Positions 19,389 to 30,177 of a stretch of DNA of 64,000 bases are shown here, piece after piece; position 1 is the stretch's first letter; each line of letters begins with the position of its first letter. Position numbers and translations under genes: made by a program. This DNA is from Marinifilaceae bacterium (GTDB lineage Bacteria > Bacteroidota > Bacteroidia > Bacteroidales > Marinifilaceae). The notes beneath the pieces were generated by a model. That model ran no database searches, had not been told where the DNA came from, and was given only the letters and a program-made list of their open reading frames with translations. The stretch covers positions 49,317 to 113,316 of the forward strand of contig JAOARN010000121.1 in the NCBI GenBank assembly GCA_025210485.1, written 5' to 3'.

Positions 19389-19994
19389 ATGACTTATATA
19401 ATCATTATAATAACAGGCTTAATCAGCTATCTAGGATTTCAAAATTCAGAGCTTATTCGTAAATCCATATTTAACTCATATTTAATTGTTCATAAGAAGG
19501 AATACTTTAGACTTATAAGTCATGGCTTTATTCATTCAAATTGGAATCACCTGATTTTTAACTTAATTACTCTGTGGTTCTTTGGGACTGCCTTAGAATC
19601 TTATTTTGACAGAATCATAGGGGCAAAAGCTAATTTATATTTTATTTTTCTATATGTTAGTGCCATCGTAGTTTCGAGCATAGTAGATCTCATTAAATAT
19701 AAAAACAATAGTTATTACAATGCACTTGGTGCTTCAGGAGCAACATCTGCAATAGTATTTGCTTGTATATTCTTTGCCCCTTATCAAAAAATTTACTTTA
19801 TGTATGTTCTTCCCATTCCAGGGATTATATTTGGGATTGCATATCTTGCTTATTCCTATTATATGAACAAAAAGAATATTGACAATATTGGTCATTCAGC
19901 TCATTTTTGCGGAGCCGTGTATGGATTTCTTTTTCCTATTTTAATTGATCCAAAGCTCATAAATCTTTTCCTTCATAATCTTCTAAATTTCTAA
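19389..19994 (+). CDS. Rhomboid-family intramembrane serine protease
   Basis: A 201-residue membrane protease that cleaves transmembrane substrates within the bilayer. It has the catalytic GASGA (Ser116) and His172 in HSAHFCGAVYG, plus the transmembrane-2 motif HSNWNHLIFNL near residues 49-59. Six hydrophobic segments are visible. The stop overlaps the spacing of the next gene almost completely (1 bp), so it is cotranscribed with the phosphatase. The substrate is unknown. Confidence 0.9.
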   Translation: MTYIIIIITGLISYLGFQNSELIRKSIFNSYLIVHKKEYFRLISHGFIHSNWNHLIFNLITLWFFGTALESYFDRIIGAKANLYFIFLYVSAIVVSSIVDLIKYKNNSYYNALGASGATSAIVFACIFFAPYQKIYFMYVLPIPGIIFGIAYLAYSYYMNKKNIDNIGHSAHFCGAVYGFLFPILIDPKLINLFLHNLLNF

Positions 19995-19995
19995 T

Positions 19996-20496
19996 ATGCA
20001 CAAGGCTGTTTTTCTTGACCGAGATGGTGTAATTAACAATGACACAGGAAAATATTACACTTACAAAGTTGAAGATTTTATAATCAACAAGGACATTATA
20101 GAATCAATTTCACTTCTAAAACAAAATAAGTTTAAAGTAATAGTAGTTACCAATCAAGGTGGTATTGCAAAAGGAATATACACTAGCAAGGAGGTGAACA
20201 AAGTTCACGAATATTTGCAAAATATTTTAAAAAACAACAATTGCTACATTGACGATTTTTATTTCTGTCCTCATCATGACTCTATCGAGCAATGTGATTG
20301 CAGAAAACCATCGCCCAAAATGATACTTGAAGCAGCAAAAAAACACAATATCGATTTATCAGCATCATACTTAATTGGAGATAGTAAAAGAGATATTGAG
20401 GCAGGAGATGCAGCCAATTTAAAAAAATCATACAAGATAAATGCCAATGAATCCATTTATAATATATGTAGAAATATTATAAATAAAAATTGCTAA
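19996..20496 (+). CDS. gmhB: GmhB-like HAD phosphatase (heptose 1,7-bisphosphate phosphatase type)
   Basis: A HAD-superfamily phosphatase of 166 residues. Motif I is FLDRDGVIN with Asp8 and Asp10, motif II VVTNQGGIAKG, motif III KPSPKM and motif IV GDSKRDIEAG. The zinc loop of the GmhB family is present: Cys91, His93, Cys100 and Cys102. GmhB acts in ADP-heptose synthesis for lipopolysaccharide. Related enzymes act on histidinol phosphate or other sugars, and no other heptose gene is nearby, so the substrate is less certain than the family. Confidence 0.8.
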   Translation: MHKAVFLDRDGVINNDTGKYYTYKVEDFIINKDIIESISLLKQNKFKVIVVTNQGGIAKGIYTSKEVNKVHEYLQNILKNNNCYIDDFYFCPHHDSIEQCDCRKPSPKMILEAAKKHNIDLSASYLIGDSKRDIEAGDAANLKKSYKINANESIYNICRNIINKNC

Positions 20497-20729
20497 ACAG
20501 ATTTAATTTTAGTTAATATTTGATCTTAATTCAAAATAAAAAACACAACAAGCTTTTACATAAAATTTAATTTCTAAAATACTAGCTTGCATGAAAAAGC
20601 CCTATTCAAATCTTATGATAATATAAATATATAAGTAGTTTTTATAATTATACTATTTTATCCAATCAATTATTACTTAATTTGCATTGAATTATAATCA
20701 AGATCTATAAAAAAAGGAAGGGTAAAAAT

Positions 20730-21584
20730 ATGACAACGGCTAATTATTTGTGTTATAATGGTGAATTTTATCAAGAAGATGAATTTTTATTTTCTTCAGA
20801 TAATAGAGCATTCTTATATGGTGATTCTATCTTCGAGACTATTAGAAGTAGAGGTACCCAGCTATACTATATAAACGAACACCTACGCAGACTTAGAAAT
20901 GCTATGGATGTTCTTTCATATGATGTTCCTCGAAATCTTGAAGAAAGCATCAAGAATAAAATAGCTTTACTCATACATAAAAACAAATTATTCAAATCCA
21001 ACAGAATACGAATTAGCATATTTCGTAACAGTGGTGGCTTATACACCCCAACAAACAATAGCCTTTCGTACCTTATTCAAATTTGGGAAATAGATGATAA
21101 CTCGTACAAGCTCAATAAAAAAGGTTTGAATATAGGCGTATATTCAGATTTTAGATCAGAATACACACCCATATCTCAATTTAAAACAGGTAACTCATCA
21201 CAATATACAATGGCTGGACTTTATGCTAAGCAAAATCGTTTGGACGAAGTAGCACTATTAAGCAATGATGGTTATATCTCGGAGACTATTAGCTCAAATA
21301 TATTTGTAATTAAAAATGGAGTTCTACAAACTCCTTCGATAAAACACGGAGGAATAGATGGAATTATTAAAGATCAGATAATTCAAATGGCAGCAAAAAA
21401 AGGTATGGTGTGCTATGAGGATGCTGATTTAAGAATTTCGGATCTTGAGAATGCCGATGAAATATTTATTACCAATAGTATACAAGGAATAAAGTGGGTT
21501 GTTGCTTTTGGAAGCAGACGCTATTTCAATAAAATAACCAAGAAGTTATCTGAAGAATTAAACAATACAAATCATACCGATTAA
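20730..21584 (+). CDS. Class IV aminotransferase (PabC/IlvE fold)
   Basis: A PLP enzyme of 284 residues. The PLP lysine is Lys152 in SQFKTGNSSQY, and the phosphate-binding region reads ISETISSNIFV with Glu185. The opening NGEFYQEDEFLFSSDNRAFLYGDSIFETI is typical of the fold. Candidate activities are aminodeoxychorismate lyase, branched-chain aminotransferase or D-amino-acid aminotransferase. No folate or branched-chain gene is adjacent, so the choice is open; the length and the FLYGD-x-IFET motif lean to the PabC-like side. It is a single gene with a shared terminator. Confidence 0.85.
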   Translation: MTTANYLCYNGEFYQEDEFLFSSDNRAFLYGDSIFETIRSRGTQLYYINEHLRRLRNAMDVLSYDVPRNLEESIKNKIALLIHKNKLFKSNRIRISIFRNSGGLYTPTNNSLSYLIQIWEIDDNSYKLNKKGLNIGVYSDFRSEYTPISQFKTGNSSQYTMAGLYAKQNRLDEVALLSNDGYISETISSNIFVIKNGVLQTPSIKHGGIDGIIKDQIIQMAAKKGMVCYEDADLRISDLENADEIFITNSIQGIKWVVAFGSRRYFNKITKKLSEELNNTNHTD

Positions 21585-21605
21585 CTCAGCAAAACAATTA
21601 TAAAT

Positions 21606-21640
21606 AAAAAGGTCGTCAAAAATTATTGACGACCTTTTTT
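21606..21640. terminator. Bidirectional terminator between the aminotransferase gene and gcvP
   Basis: A perfect stem (GGTCGTCAA at 21611-21619 with TTGACGACC at 21626-21634, 6-nt loop) flanked by A5 and T6, between converging genes. Confidence 0.9.
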
Positions 21641-21657
21641 ATATATAACAATAAGTA

Positions 21658-24546
21658 TTAAATCTTATTTTCAGCTTCAACATATGCTTCAAGAGGAGCA
21701 CAAGTACAAACAAGATTTCTATCACCAAAAGCATCGTCAACACGACCTACTGTTGGCCAGAATTTATTTGCAGGAACCCATCCTAGAGGATAAACAGCTT
21801 TCTGACGAGAATAGCTATGATTCCACTCATCTCCTGTTGCTTGAAGATGTGTATGAGGTGCATTTTTCAACACATTATCAACAACATCAGCCATACCATC
21901 TTCAATTTCTTGCATCTCTTTATTGATATTTGCAAGAGCTTCAATGAATCTGTCTAATTCCTCAAGAGGCTCACTCTCTGTAGGCTCTACCATTAAAGTT
22001 CCATGAACAGGGAATGATAAAGTTGGAGCATGGAAACCATAATCCATTAGACGTTTAGCGATATCAGTATCTGAAATACCTACGGTTTTGTTAAACTCAC
22101 GACAATCAAAAATCATTTCGTGACCTACTCTACCATTCTTTCCAGTATAAAGAATCTTATATCCCATTTTTTGGAATGAAGAAGCAAGGTAATTTGCGTT
22201 AACAATTGCCATTTTAGTACATTCCTTAAGGCCTTCAGCACCTAGCATAGAAATGTATCCATAAGTGATAGGAAGTACACTAGCAGAACCAAATGCAGCA
22301 GCCGAAACAGCATGAATTCCTTTTTCACCACCAGTTTTCACATATGAGTGAGAAGGAAGATACTTAACTAAATGTTCAGCAACACAGATAGGACCCACAC
22401 CAGGACCACCACCACCGTGAGGGATAGCAAATGTTTTGTGTAAATTAAGGTGACATACATCAGCACCAATTGCACCAGGATTAGTTAAACCAACCTGAGC
22501 ATTCATATTAGCACCATCCATATAAACTTGTCCACCATGAGAATGGATAAGTTCCATCATTTCCTTAATACCTTCTTCAAATACACCGTGAGTAGAAGGG
22601 TAAGTAATCATGTATGCGCAAAGATCGTTTGTATGTTTTTCAGCTTTAGCTTTAAGATCTTCAACATCTACATTCCCATTTTCGTCACATTTCACAACTA
22701 CCACTTTCATACCAGCCATAGTTACCGAAGCAGGATTTGTACCGTGTGCAGAAGCAGGAATAAGTACTACATTTCTGTGACCTTCGCCTCTATCAATTTG
22801 ATATTGTCTGATTACCATTAAACCAGTATACTCACCAGCAGCACCAGAATTTGGTTGTAAAGTACAACCTGCAAAACCAGTGATAACAGATAACCAATTT
22901 TCAAGATTTGAGATTAATTCAGAATATCCTTCAGCTTGGTTCGAAGGAATAAATGGATGAAGAGCACCAAACTCAGGCCATGAAATAGGTAACATTTCAA
23001 CAGCAGCATTTAATTTCATAGTACAAGAACCTAATGAAATCATTGAAGTTTGTAGACCAATATCTTTTCTTTCTAGATTTTTGATGTATCTCATCATTGC
23101 AGTTTCTGAATGATACTTATTAAATACATCTAAAGTTAAGAAATCACTTTCACGTTTAAATTGCTTATCAAAACTGATAGCCTCTTCAACAGCGATTGAC
23201 TTTATTTCGTCTTTACCTATAGCTCTAGCAAAAACATTGATTATATCAACGATATCTTTTTCATTAACAGTTTGGTCAGTTGAAATAGATACAGTATAAT
23301 CATCAATATATCTTAGGTTGATTTCGTACTCAAGAGCAAGGCTTTGAATATCTTCAATAGAAACAGAATTAGGAACAGTAAATTCGATAGTATCAAAGAA
23401 GTTTACAATATTTTGTTTATATCCTAATTTTTCGATTTCAACTGCTAAAGTTTTTGCAGCAGAATGAATATCGGTTGCAATATTTACAAGACCCTCAGCA
23501 CCGTGATATACAGCATAAAAACCAGCCATACTTGCAAGTAATGCCTGAGCAGTACAAATATTCGAAGTTGCTTTTTCTCTCTTAATATGCTGTTCACGAG
23601 TTTGAAGAGCCATACGAAGAGCATTGTTTCCTTGTGCATCTTTGGTTACACCAATAATACGACCAGGAACATTACGTTTGTATGATTCACGACATGCAAG
23701 ATATGCAGCATGAGGACCACCAAATCCCATAGGTATACCGAAACGTTGAGTTGTACCAACAACGATATCAGCATTCCATTCTCCTGGAGGTGTTAAAAGA
23801 GTTAAACTCAATAAATCAGCAGCAACAGCAACTAGAGCTTCAGCAGCATGAGCTTTTTCAGTAAACTCAGCGTAATCTTCAATACTACCTTTAGCATTTG
23901 GATATTGAACTATAGCTCCGAAAATATCTTCAGTAAATTCGAAAGTTTTATAATCTCCAATAACTAATTTAATACCAAGAGGTTCAGCTTTAGTTTTAAG
24001 AACATCAAATGTTTGCTTGTACATGTTTTGATCAACAAAAACAGAATTTGCTTTTGCTTTCTTCTTAGCACGAGAACGAAGTGCTTGCATCATATACATA
24101 GACTCACCAACAGCTGTAGCTTCATCTAAAAGAGAACAGTTTGCAAGTTCCATTTTAGTAAGGTCAAGAACTGCAGTTTGGAAATTTAATAATGCTTCCA
24201 ATCTACCTTGCGATACCTCTGCCTGATATGGAGTATAAGGTGTATACCACCCTGGGCTTTCCAAGATATTACGTTGAATAACAGCAGGAGTAATAGTTCC
24301 ATAATAACCTTGACCGATGTAAGTACGGTATAATTTATTCTTAGCTGCGATTCTTTTTATTTCTGCAAAGTATTCGTATTCACTAAGTGGTTTTGGTAAA
24401 TCAAGATCCTTAGTTAACCTAATGTTTGAAGGGATAGTCTCTTCGATTAAGGCATCAACTGATTTAGCCCCAATAGTCTCTAACATTGTTTGTATATCCT
24501 CGTTTCGAGGTCCAATGTGACGGGTAACAAACTTTTCGCTTGCCAT
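21658..24546 (-). CDS. gcvP: Glycine dehydrogenase (decarboxylating), P-protein
   Basis: The P-protein of the glycine cleavage system, which decarboxylates glycine and passes the aminomethyl group to the H-protein. The 962 residues form the fused (N plus C half) type. Landmarks: [14 protein letters not shown] at the start, [34 protein letters not shown] sequence in the N half, and the PLP site [16 protein letters not shown] near residue 700. It is monocistronic; gcvT and gcvH are not in this window. No glycine riboswitch is seen upstream. Confidence 0.97.
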   Translation of the reverse strand: MASEKFVTRHIGPRNEDIQTMLETIGAKSVDALIEETIPSNIRLTKDLDLPKPLSEYEYFAEIKRIAAKNKLYRTYIGQGYYGTITPAVIQRNILESPGWYTPYTPYQAEVSQGRLEALLNFQTAVLDLTKMELANCSLLDEATAVGESMYMMQALRSRAKKKAKANSVFVDQNMYKQTFDVLKTKAEPLGIKLVIGDYKTFEFTEDIFGAIVQYPNAKGSIEDYAEFTEKAHAAEALVAVAADLLSLTLLTPPGEWNADIVVGTTQRFGIPMGFGGPHAAYLACRESYKRNVPGRIIGVTKDAQGNNALRMALQTREQHIKREKATSNICTAQALLASMAGFYAVYHGAEGLVNIATDIHSAAKTLAVEIEKLGYKQNIVNFFDTIEFTVPNSVSIEDIQSLALEYEINLRYIDDYTVSISTDQTVNEKDIVDIINVFARAIGKDEIKSIAVEEAISFDKQFKRESDFLTLDVFNKYHSETAMMRYIKNLERKDIGLQTSMISLGSCTMKLNAAVEMLPISWPEFGALHPFIPSNQAEGYSELISNLENWLSVITGFAGCTLQPNSGAAGEYTGLMVIRQYQIDRGEGHRNVVLIPASAHGTNPASVTMAGMKVVVVKCDENGNVDVEDLKAKAEKHTNDLCAYMITYPSTHGVFEEGIKEMMELIHSHGGQVYMDGANMNAQVGLTNPGAIGADVCHLNLHKTFAIPHGGGGPGVGPICVAEHLVKYLPSHSYVKTGGEKGIHAVSAAAFGSASVLPITYGYISMLGAEGLKECTKMAIVNANYLASSFQKMGYKILYTGKNGRVGHEMIFDCREFNKTVGISDTDIAKRLMDYGFHAPTLSFPVHGTLMVEPTESEPLEELDRFIEALANINKEMQEIEDGMADVVDNVLKNAPHTHLQATGDEWNHSYSRQKAVYPLGWVPANKFWPTVGRVDDAFGDRNLVCTCAPLEAYVEAENKI

Positions 24547-24970
24547 ATCAAATAATGAATTAATGTATGAAATAGAAATAACTATAAAACAAACTTTTAT
24601 GTTTAACTATAATTATGTAGTTAAATTTTAAATATTGTTAGTGTTTTTTTAACAAATATTTTGTTTGTTTGGCAAAAGTAAGAAAACATTTAAGAATAAA
24701 CTTATATTTCTAATATTTTAACAACATCTTGAGTAATTATTTGATTTTGTGTAAAAAAAAGCTCTAAAAACATACCACACAGACAACAAAAGCCTGACTA
24801 AACAGTATTATTTTTAGGTTGTTTTTATAAGATCGAAAGCTTTTCAAATTAATTTATTCTAATTTGATTATTGTTATACAAAAAAGAACAAATTGACACA
24901 ATATATAAACAGAATGTTGTATATGATTATTTGTCAAACAGAATCTGTCGATTTTTTTCAAATAATGATA
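24547..24970. other. Intergenic region upstream of gcvP
   Basis: About 420 bp without a gene. On the minus strand 24673-24680 reads TACTTTTG, a full -7 consensus for gcvP with a leader of about 130 nt; the -33 element is unclear. No glycine-riboswitch core or small reading frame is seen. Confidence 0.4.
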
Positions 24971-25600
24971 TCAAAATCCTAAATCTTGATTTATCAGAAT
25001 AATTTTGATTCTATTTTTCGGATAGGATTTTTCTGTAATTGTCCAAGTATTACATATTCGTTGTGGGCTTTGACAATCAACACAAACTCCCGTTTTTTGA
25101 CAGGCTAATTTTAGTTTTGGATGTGCTTTAGCATTCTCAACAGCTGCCTTCTCTTTTATTCTCTTGAAAGCCAAATCAAGATTTTCAACTATTTTATTCT
25201 TCCCTATAAAAAGAACAATATTTCGAGGTCCAAAACTTAATGCAGCGGTTCTATTACCTATCATATCCAAATTTACTAACTGTCCTGCTTTGGTAATTGC
25301 ATTAGTTCCGGTTAAAAAAAGATCGCAGTTGAGTGCTCTTTTTCGTTGCGCTATCTGCTCCTTCCAAGTATGATCCGGATCAAAGGTATCAATAAATTGA
25401 TACTGCTTATTATTTTTGATATACTCTATAACATTTGTCTTAATCATTGTTTTAGAATCTGCATAAGATATACTTGACAAATCAAGCATTGATAAAATAT
25501 TATTTACAAATACCTCAAAAGCCTGTTCTGGGTTTTCTGCCAAATAGACCTCGAAATTATTTTTCTCTAATTCTTTCTTTAAATCTAATAATTCTTTCAT
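24971..25600 (-). CDS. LUD-domain protein (lactate-utilisation type, DUF162)
   Basis: A 209-residue LUD-domain protein. It shows ALNCDLFLTGTNAITKAGQLVNLD and NRTAALSFGPRNIVLFIGKNKIV, the core of the family, and a C-terminal Cys cluster (ACQKTGVCVDCQSPQRIC) typical of the stand-alone branch. LutB and LutC use this domain in lactate oxidation, but here it stands alone without LutA/LutB partners. The biochemical role is therefore unknown. It is a single gene, divergent from the sigma factor. Confidence 0.8.
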   Translation of the reverse strand: MKELLDLKKELEKNNFEVYLAENPEQAFEVFVNNILSMLDLSSISYADSKTMIKTNVIEYIKNNKQYQFIDTFDPDHTWKEQIAQRKRALNCDLFLTGTNAITKAGQLVNLDMIGNRTAALSFGPRNIVLFIGKNKIVENLDLAFKRIKEKAAVENAKAHPKLKLACQKTGVCVDCQSPQRICNTWTITEKSYPKNRIKIILINQDLGF

Positions 25601-25928
25601 TTTACATAATAGTTAAATACAAAGGATCAATGATATAATTTTTATCTATTGTCTATCTATTTTTACAAAAAAAAATTGGAGCTGTTTTGTAACATTTGGC
25701 AGTAGTGATGCGTCTAAATGAACATAAACTTTAATTTTATAATATCTAGATAAAATATATTTGAAGCAATCATTGATTTTATTAATTTTAGTTCTTGCAT
25801 ATTTTATGGTTTCCTACAGAAATTTATACTAGTGTGCATTAAAGCAATATTAATTGAAATCGTAACATTTTATTATTTCAAATTTTATTAAACTCTATAG
25901 ATAGAATTTAACTATTTTCTCTAAACAA
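25601..25928. other. Intergenic region upstream of the ECF sigma gene
   Basis: 328 bp between divergent genes. It holds the ECF-type promoter at 25688-25716; the remaining leader of about 200 nt shows no recognisable structure. Confidence 0.5.
25688..25716 (+). promoter_or_regulatory. ECF-type promoter, probably autoregulatory
   Basis: TGTAACA at 25688-25694 and CGTCTA at 25711-25716 are separated by 16 nt. This is the classic ECF architecture (an AAC-containing -35, a CGTC-containing -10) and not the TTTG/TAnnTTTG housekeeping type. It lies upstream of an ECF sigma gene, so autoregulation is the simplest reading. Confidence 0.6.
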
Positions 25929-26504
25929 ATGGATTACAGTTCAGATAGTCATTGTATTCAAGATGTAAAAAAAGGTGATCCTGCCGCCTTTGAGTATATT
26001 GTAAACAGGCATAAAAACTATGTTTATAATTTGGCATTCAATATACTCCGCAATAAGGAAGATGCTGAAGAAGCATCTCAGGACAGCTTTTTAAAAGCTT
26101 TTCAAAACTTAAGTGATTTTGAGGGTAAATCTAAGTTTACTACATGGCTATATCGAATAGTGTATAATACTTGTATTTCGAGATTAAGAAAAAATAAACT
26201 AAAGACTGAAAGTATAGAAAATAATACTAAAATTGAATTTGATTTAAATTGGAATGATAATGTTTTTGAAAAAATAGAATTAGAAGATAGAAGGAAATTT
26301 ATTTCCGAAGGACTCGATAAACTTAACACCACAGAACGGAGTATTTTAATTCTATTTTATCTTAATGAATATACCATAAATGAGATTTCGAAGATAACAG
26401 GATATTCAATTTCAAACGTAAAAGTTAGGCTTCATAGAGCGAGGAAAAATTTATATTCACATATTGTTTCAATTCTAGATACAGAATTTAGTTCACTAAT
26501 TTGA
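25929..26504 (+). CDS. ECF RNA polymerase sigma factor
   Basis: A 191-residue sigma-70-family factor with only regions 2 and 4. Region 2 reads FEYIVNRHKNYVYNLAFNILRNKEDAEEASQ and ends SKFTTWLYRIVYNTC (about 20-85). Region 4 reads LNTTERSILILFYLNEYTI, then NEISKITGYSISNVKVRLHRARK (about 130-180). It is 6 bp upstream of a membrane protein that is the likely anti-sigma factor. The promoter at 25688-25716 suggests positive autoregulation. The signal and regulon are unknown. Confidence 0.92.
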   Translation: MDYSSDSHCIQDVKKGDPAAFEYIVNRHKNYVYNLAFNILRNKEDAEEASQDSFLKAFQNLSDFEGKSKFTTWLYRIVYNTCISRLRKNKLKTESIENNTKIEFDLNWNDNVFEKIELEDRRKFISEGLDKLNTTERSILILFYLNEYTINEISKITGYSISNVKVRLHRARKNLYSHIVSILDTEFSSLI

Positions 26505-26510
26505 TTAATT

Positions 26511-26948
26511 ATGCAGAAAAACACACCCGAAAGAGAAAATGATTTACATGACTTCTGTATGAAGAATATTGACAAATCGCAGTTGAGAGAGGCGCCTGCA
26601 AATTTCAATTCAAAAGTAATGGATAATATCATGCAGGATTGGTTGTCGAACCCTACTGAATTAAAAGATAAATACAGCCGAAAACAACTTATTTTAATAT
26701 TTACTGGACTTGCTTTGATATTTTTTATAATACTAGGCACAGATTTGCAAACTGTATTTTCAAACTCTAATAATCAAGTCTTGATAGATATAAGTGCTTT
26801 TATTCTGAAACCAATAAGAGATATCTTGGAATTAGTCTACAATAAAATTATAAACACATCTATATTGTTTATAATCACACCTATAACTCTGTTCGTTGTA
26901 CTGTTTATTGACAAAATATATTCTAGTTTTAAATTCAATTACGATTAA
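26511..26948 (+). CDS. Membrane protein, probable anti-sigma factor
   Basis: A 145-residue protein with a soluble N-terminal part of about 60 residues and two hydrophobic segments (LILIFTGLALIFFIILG near 66-82 and SILFIITPITLFVVLFI near 120-136). I do not see the HxxxCxxC zinc motif of classical ZAS anti-sigma factors. Its position 6 bp after an ECF sigma gene and its topology suggest that the N-terminal part binds the sigma factor at the membrane; this is inference. Confidence 0.7.
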   Translation: MQKNTPERENDLHDFCMKNIDKSQLREAPANFNSKVMDNIMQDWLSNPTELKDKYSRKQLILIFTGLALIFFIILGTDLQTVFSNSNNQVLIDISAFILKPIRDILELVYNKIINTSILFIITPITLFVVLFIDKIYSSFKFNYD

Positions 26949-26963
26949 CATTTAACATACTGC

Positions 26964-26997
26964 AAAAAAGGCTTCTAAAATTTTAGAAGCCTTTTTT
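26964..26997. terminator. Bidirectional terminator between the anti-sigma and AsmA genes
   Basis: A perfect 34-bp palindrome (17-bp arms centred at 26980/26981) with a GGCTTCTAAAA core and A6/T6 ends. Confidence 0.9.
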
Positions 26998-27006
26998 GAT
27001 TTAGTA

Positions 27007-30000
27007 TTAATCGTATTTTTTTACATTTGCTTTAAGCGAATTAAAGATAATCTTCTTAAGTTCTAATTGCTGTTTTTCCATTGCACCCACTTTCTTGGGC
27101 CTAAACAGATTTTTGTACTTACACTTCTCCAATCCATAATCAAGACTATCAATAGTACCAGATATTCTCATTCCTAATTTTACAGGCAAGGGACTATCAG
27201 TTACGGAAATATGATAATCAAAACTATTATCAAGATTATGTCTACCATCCATTACAGCTTTATACTTGTCCATCACAATCAAGAATGGGAATAAAGTTAC
27301 CCTATCTCGGAAAATGGACATTTCAACACCAACGCTATCAATTTTATTTACTGTTTTTTTCTTAAAAAGTAGATATTTTGCCATCATATCAAATGTTTCA
27401 TTATCCATAACAACAAGATCATTACCAGCAAAAGCTGCTGCTCCCCTAAGTGTTGACATTTTGGGTTCGTAATTTCCATATAGACTTGTTTCGACAGAGA
27501 AATGGAATTCTCCTGTTCCATCAAATGACTTAATCATTGGAACTATCGTATCTACATATGGTACAAGTTTAAGAAGTTCGTCAATTTTAATATCCAAAAG
27601 GTGAAAATCAAAACTAGTATACAAATGATCTTTTCGTGGTGATTTATATATACCAGTAAGCTGCATTTGAGCTGCTTTACTAGTAAAACCAACCTCTTCA
27701 AGAACTACTGCTCCATTCTTAACTGTAACTCCCCCTTTAATATTTTCAATCAAATTACCATTCACAATAGTTTTGCTGATATTAGTATTAATATGTAAAT
27801 CAACACGCTTAGGAACCATAAATGGATCATCCTTTTCTTCTATTTCTTCTTCTTGAGGATTTGGACCAGCTTGAGCTAGGATTTCTGGTGGTCGATGAGT
27901 AACAGATGCAGTCTCAGGAGCTTCTTCATTACCCATACCATTAAATATATCCATCAATTCCATTACATCTGTTTTATCAGATACAAAATCAAAGTTGGCT
28001 CTTAGAATAGCCTTCTCTTTTAAGAAATCAGAAATATTAGACAGTACACCTGAAAGATTAAAATCAGAATTCCCAATAATAACATTAGCCTTTTTTACCT
28101 CCATTGCTTCAGGAGTCAATGTGAATGAAGTATTGGGAATTTTCCCGTTAAGTTTTTCGTCAAGATAGAAATTACCATCATCAAAACTCATATCTACAAT
28201 TGGATTCCACTGTAAAAGAGGATTAGTTTGAGTTTCATCAAAAAGTAAATTTGTTGTAGAGTTCAAATTTTTCAGATCAAACATTGATTGTTCTCTATTC
28301 AAGATAGCCAATGATTTCGTATCCAAATCTGCTTTTATAATAGCAAGTTTTTTCTTGTCTTTTTTGATAGGATCAAATGAAAATTCTGCAATAGCTCCAT
28401 TGGTATTAAAACCAATAGTGTCAACACTTGCGCTTAGTTCTTCAAATTCAAGATTAAGTTTTGTTTTTGGAATATCGTAACCTGGCACCATATCATTTAC
28501 ATCAATCGAAAGTTTTAGTTTTTTGGTTAAAGCTTTCATATTAGCCGAAGCTTCTGCAAATAAATCAGGCGCATCAATTTTCAGATTTACAAATTTAGAA
28601 TTTTTATTCAATCTCCTATGCCCAGGCATATCAACAATTATGTTGGCTTTAGGAAGTTTCAATTTGATGGTATCATCCATCGTCAAATTGAAATCATTTG
28701 CAGCAACATCGGCTTTCATAAAAATTCGATGATATTGCTCTTTGTCTATAGCAGATTGATTAAATTTTGTATGAATATCAGCCTTAACTCTACCATTTAC
28801 TAGTAGATTCATATCCTTAGGTATATAATCCTTGAAATCGGAAATCAGAATATTAGCTTTGGCTTTTATATCATAAGCAGGAATGTTCATCAAGTCGGAT
28901 AATCGTCCTGAAACTTTAAAATTATTATGCATTAGATTTGCAGAGGCAGAATGAATATCTAGATTCGTTTTTCCATTTTCATTCATGTCTACAGATGCAG
29001 TTACAGAAGTACTTATATTTTTTGCAGCAGGAAATTCTGCGTATTTCACATAACCCTTATTGTAATCTAAATTAGCAATAATTTTAGGAAAACTATTATT
29101 AGAGTACTTCCCTTTAACAGTTCCTGAACATTTAGCTATTCCTTTTGCAACAAGACCTTTCATTGGTTCAGCATAAGCCTCTGGAACCAATTGAAGCATT
29201 TTTTCAATATTCCAGTTATTTGTAGAAAATTTGATATCAGAATCGATACTACTATCTGCATTTATTTTCGCCAAACCTTCCAAACTAATAGAATATTCAT
29301 TAAACTTGACAATCGCATTTTTTATTTTGGTTTTCATTTGCGACATATCAAGATTTAGAGGAATTTTAGTACTGATATTCATATTGGATACAAGCTTGTT
29401 CTGCTCCATACCAAAATTAAAGTTTGGTAATTTTAGGGACAATTCAGCATCAATACTATTTTTTATATTTCCTTTTGCCTCAATATTCAGATTTATTTTA
29501 GAGATGTTTAAGTCCAATGCTAAAGAATCACTTGTTTGAAAGATAAGTTTTTTCAAATCTACATTAGTTTCAACATCTACATCTTCACCATTATAATTTA
29601 ATGAAAGATTAGCGTTTAGATTATCGACATCGGCAAACATCAAGGAAGTTTCATCCAAATATTTGGCTCTAAAATTCTTAAGCCTAATATTATCCAAACT
29701 AATATTCCCAATAGAGCTAGATGAGTCACTTGCTGCACTTTCCTCTTCAGCTTGGCTAGTACCATCCGACTTCATAATATCGAAGTTTGCTTTTGCCTGC
29801 TTGTCTATTTTTAGGTTTAAATACCCACCCTCAAGCAAGAATGGATTTAATTTAATATCACCATCAAAAACGAAAGAACTAATATCGACAGATGCTAAAC
29901 ATGTTTTTGCATAAACAATTGTATCTGAATTAGTTTTTTCTGAAATACATAGATCTTGAATTTCGATTCCAAAAAAAGGATAGGTGCCAAAAAAACTAGG

Positions 30001-30171
30001 TTCTATTTTTTTAATACTTGTTTGAGCATCTATGTATTTTTCAGCTTGCTGATCCACAAGTGGAGTAAGCTTTTCAGGAGTAAAAAGATACCATATAGCG
30101 CCAGCAGCTACCAGCACTATAAGTAAAATGATTGATGATAATATTATTCCTATTCGTTTTAGAATACGCAT
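27007..30171 (-). CDS. AsmA-family envelope protein
   Basis: A 1054-residue protein with one N-terminal membrane anchor (about 8-30) and a very long, beta-rich periplasmic part. The start (RIGIILSSIILLIVLVAAGA) followed by LTPLVDQQAEKYIDAQTSIKKIEPSFFGTYPFFGIEIQDL is typical of AsmA-like proteins. The C-terminal region contains LRGAAAFAGNDLVVMDNETFD and ISGTIDSLDYGLEKC, like the AsmA C-terminal domain. AsmA relatives (TamB, YhdP) form phospholipid-conducting bridges or help outer-membrane assembly. It starts 6 bp after a lipoprotein gene. A Glu/Pro-rich insert lies near residue 780. Confidence 0.85.
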   Translation of the reverse strand: MRILKRIGIILSSIILLIVLVAAGAIWYLFTPEKLTPLVDQQAEKYIDAQTSIKKIEPSFFGTYPFFGIEIQDLCISEKTNSDTIVYAKTCLASVDISSFVFDGDIKLNPFLLEGGYLNLKIDKQAKANFDIMKSDGTSQAEEESAASDSSSSIGNISLDNIRLKNFRAKYLDETSLMFADVDNLNANLSLNYNGEDVDVETNVDLKKLIFQTSDSLALDLNISKINLNIEAKGNIKNSIDAELSLKLPNFNFGMEQNKLVSNMNISTKIPLNLDMSQMKTKIKNAIVKFNEYSISLEGLAKINADSSIDSDIKFSTNNWNIEKMLQLVPEAYAEPMKGLVAKGIAKCSGTVKGKYSNNSFPKIIANLDYNKGYVKYAEFPAAKNISTSVTASVDMNENGKTNLDIHSASANLMHNNFKVSGRLSDLMNIPAYDIKAKANILISDFKDYIPKDMNLLVNGRVKADIHTKFNQSAIDKEQYHRIFMKADVAANDFNLTMDDTIKLKLPKANIIVDMPGHRRLNKNSKFVNLKIDAPDLFAEASANMKALTKKLKLSIDVNDMVPGYDIPKTKLNLEFEELSASVDTIGFNTNGAIAEFSFDPIKKDKKKLAIIKADLDTKSLAILNREQSMFDLKNLNSTTNLLFDETQTNPLLQWNPIVDMSFDDGNFYLDEKLNGKIPNTSFTLTPEAMEVKKANVIIGNSDFNLSGVLSNISDFLKEKAILRANFDFVSDKTDVMELMDIFNGMGNEEAPETASVTHRPPEILAQAGPNPQEEEIEEKDDPFMVPKRVDLHINTNISKTIVNGNLIENIKGGVTVKNGAVVLEEVGFTSKAAQMQLTGIYKSPRKDHLYTSFDFHLLDIKIDELLKLVPYVDTIVPMIKSFDGTGEFHFSVETSLYGNYEPKMSTLRGAAAFAGNDLVVMDNETFDMMAKYLLFKKKTVNKIDSVGVEMSIFRDRVTLFPFLIVMDKYKAVMDGRHNLDNSFDYHISVTDSPLPVKLGMRISGTIDSLDYGLEKCKYKNLFRPKKVGAMEKQQLELKKIIFNSLKANVKKYD

Positions 30172-30177
30172 AATATA

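Noticed and set aside
24547..24970. Glycine riboswitch before gcvP
   Set aside because: No tandem aptamer core or GGAGAG-type conserved blocks could be found in the leader.
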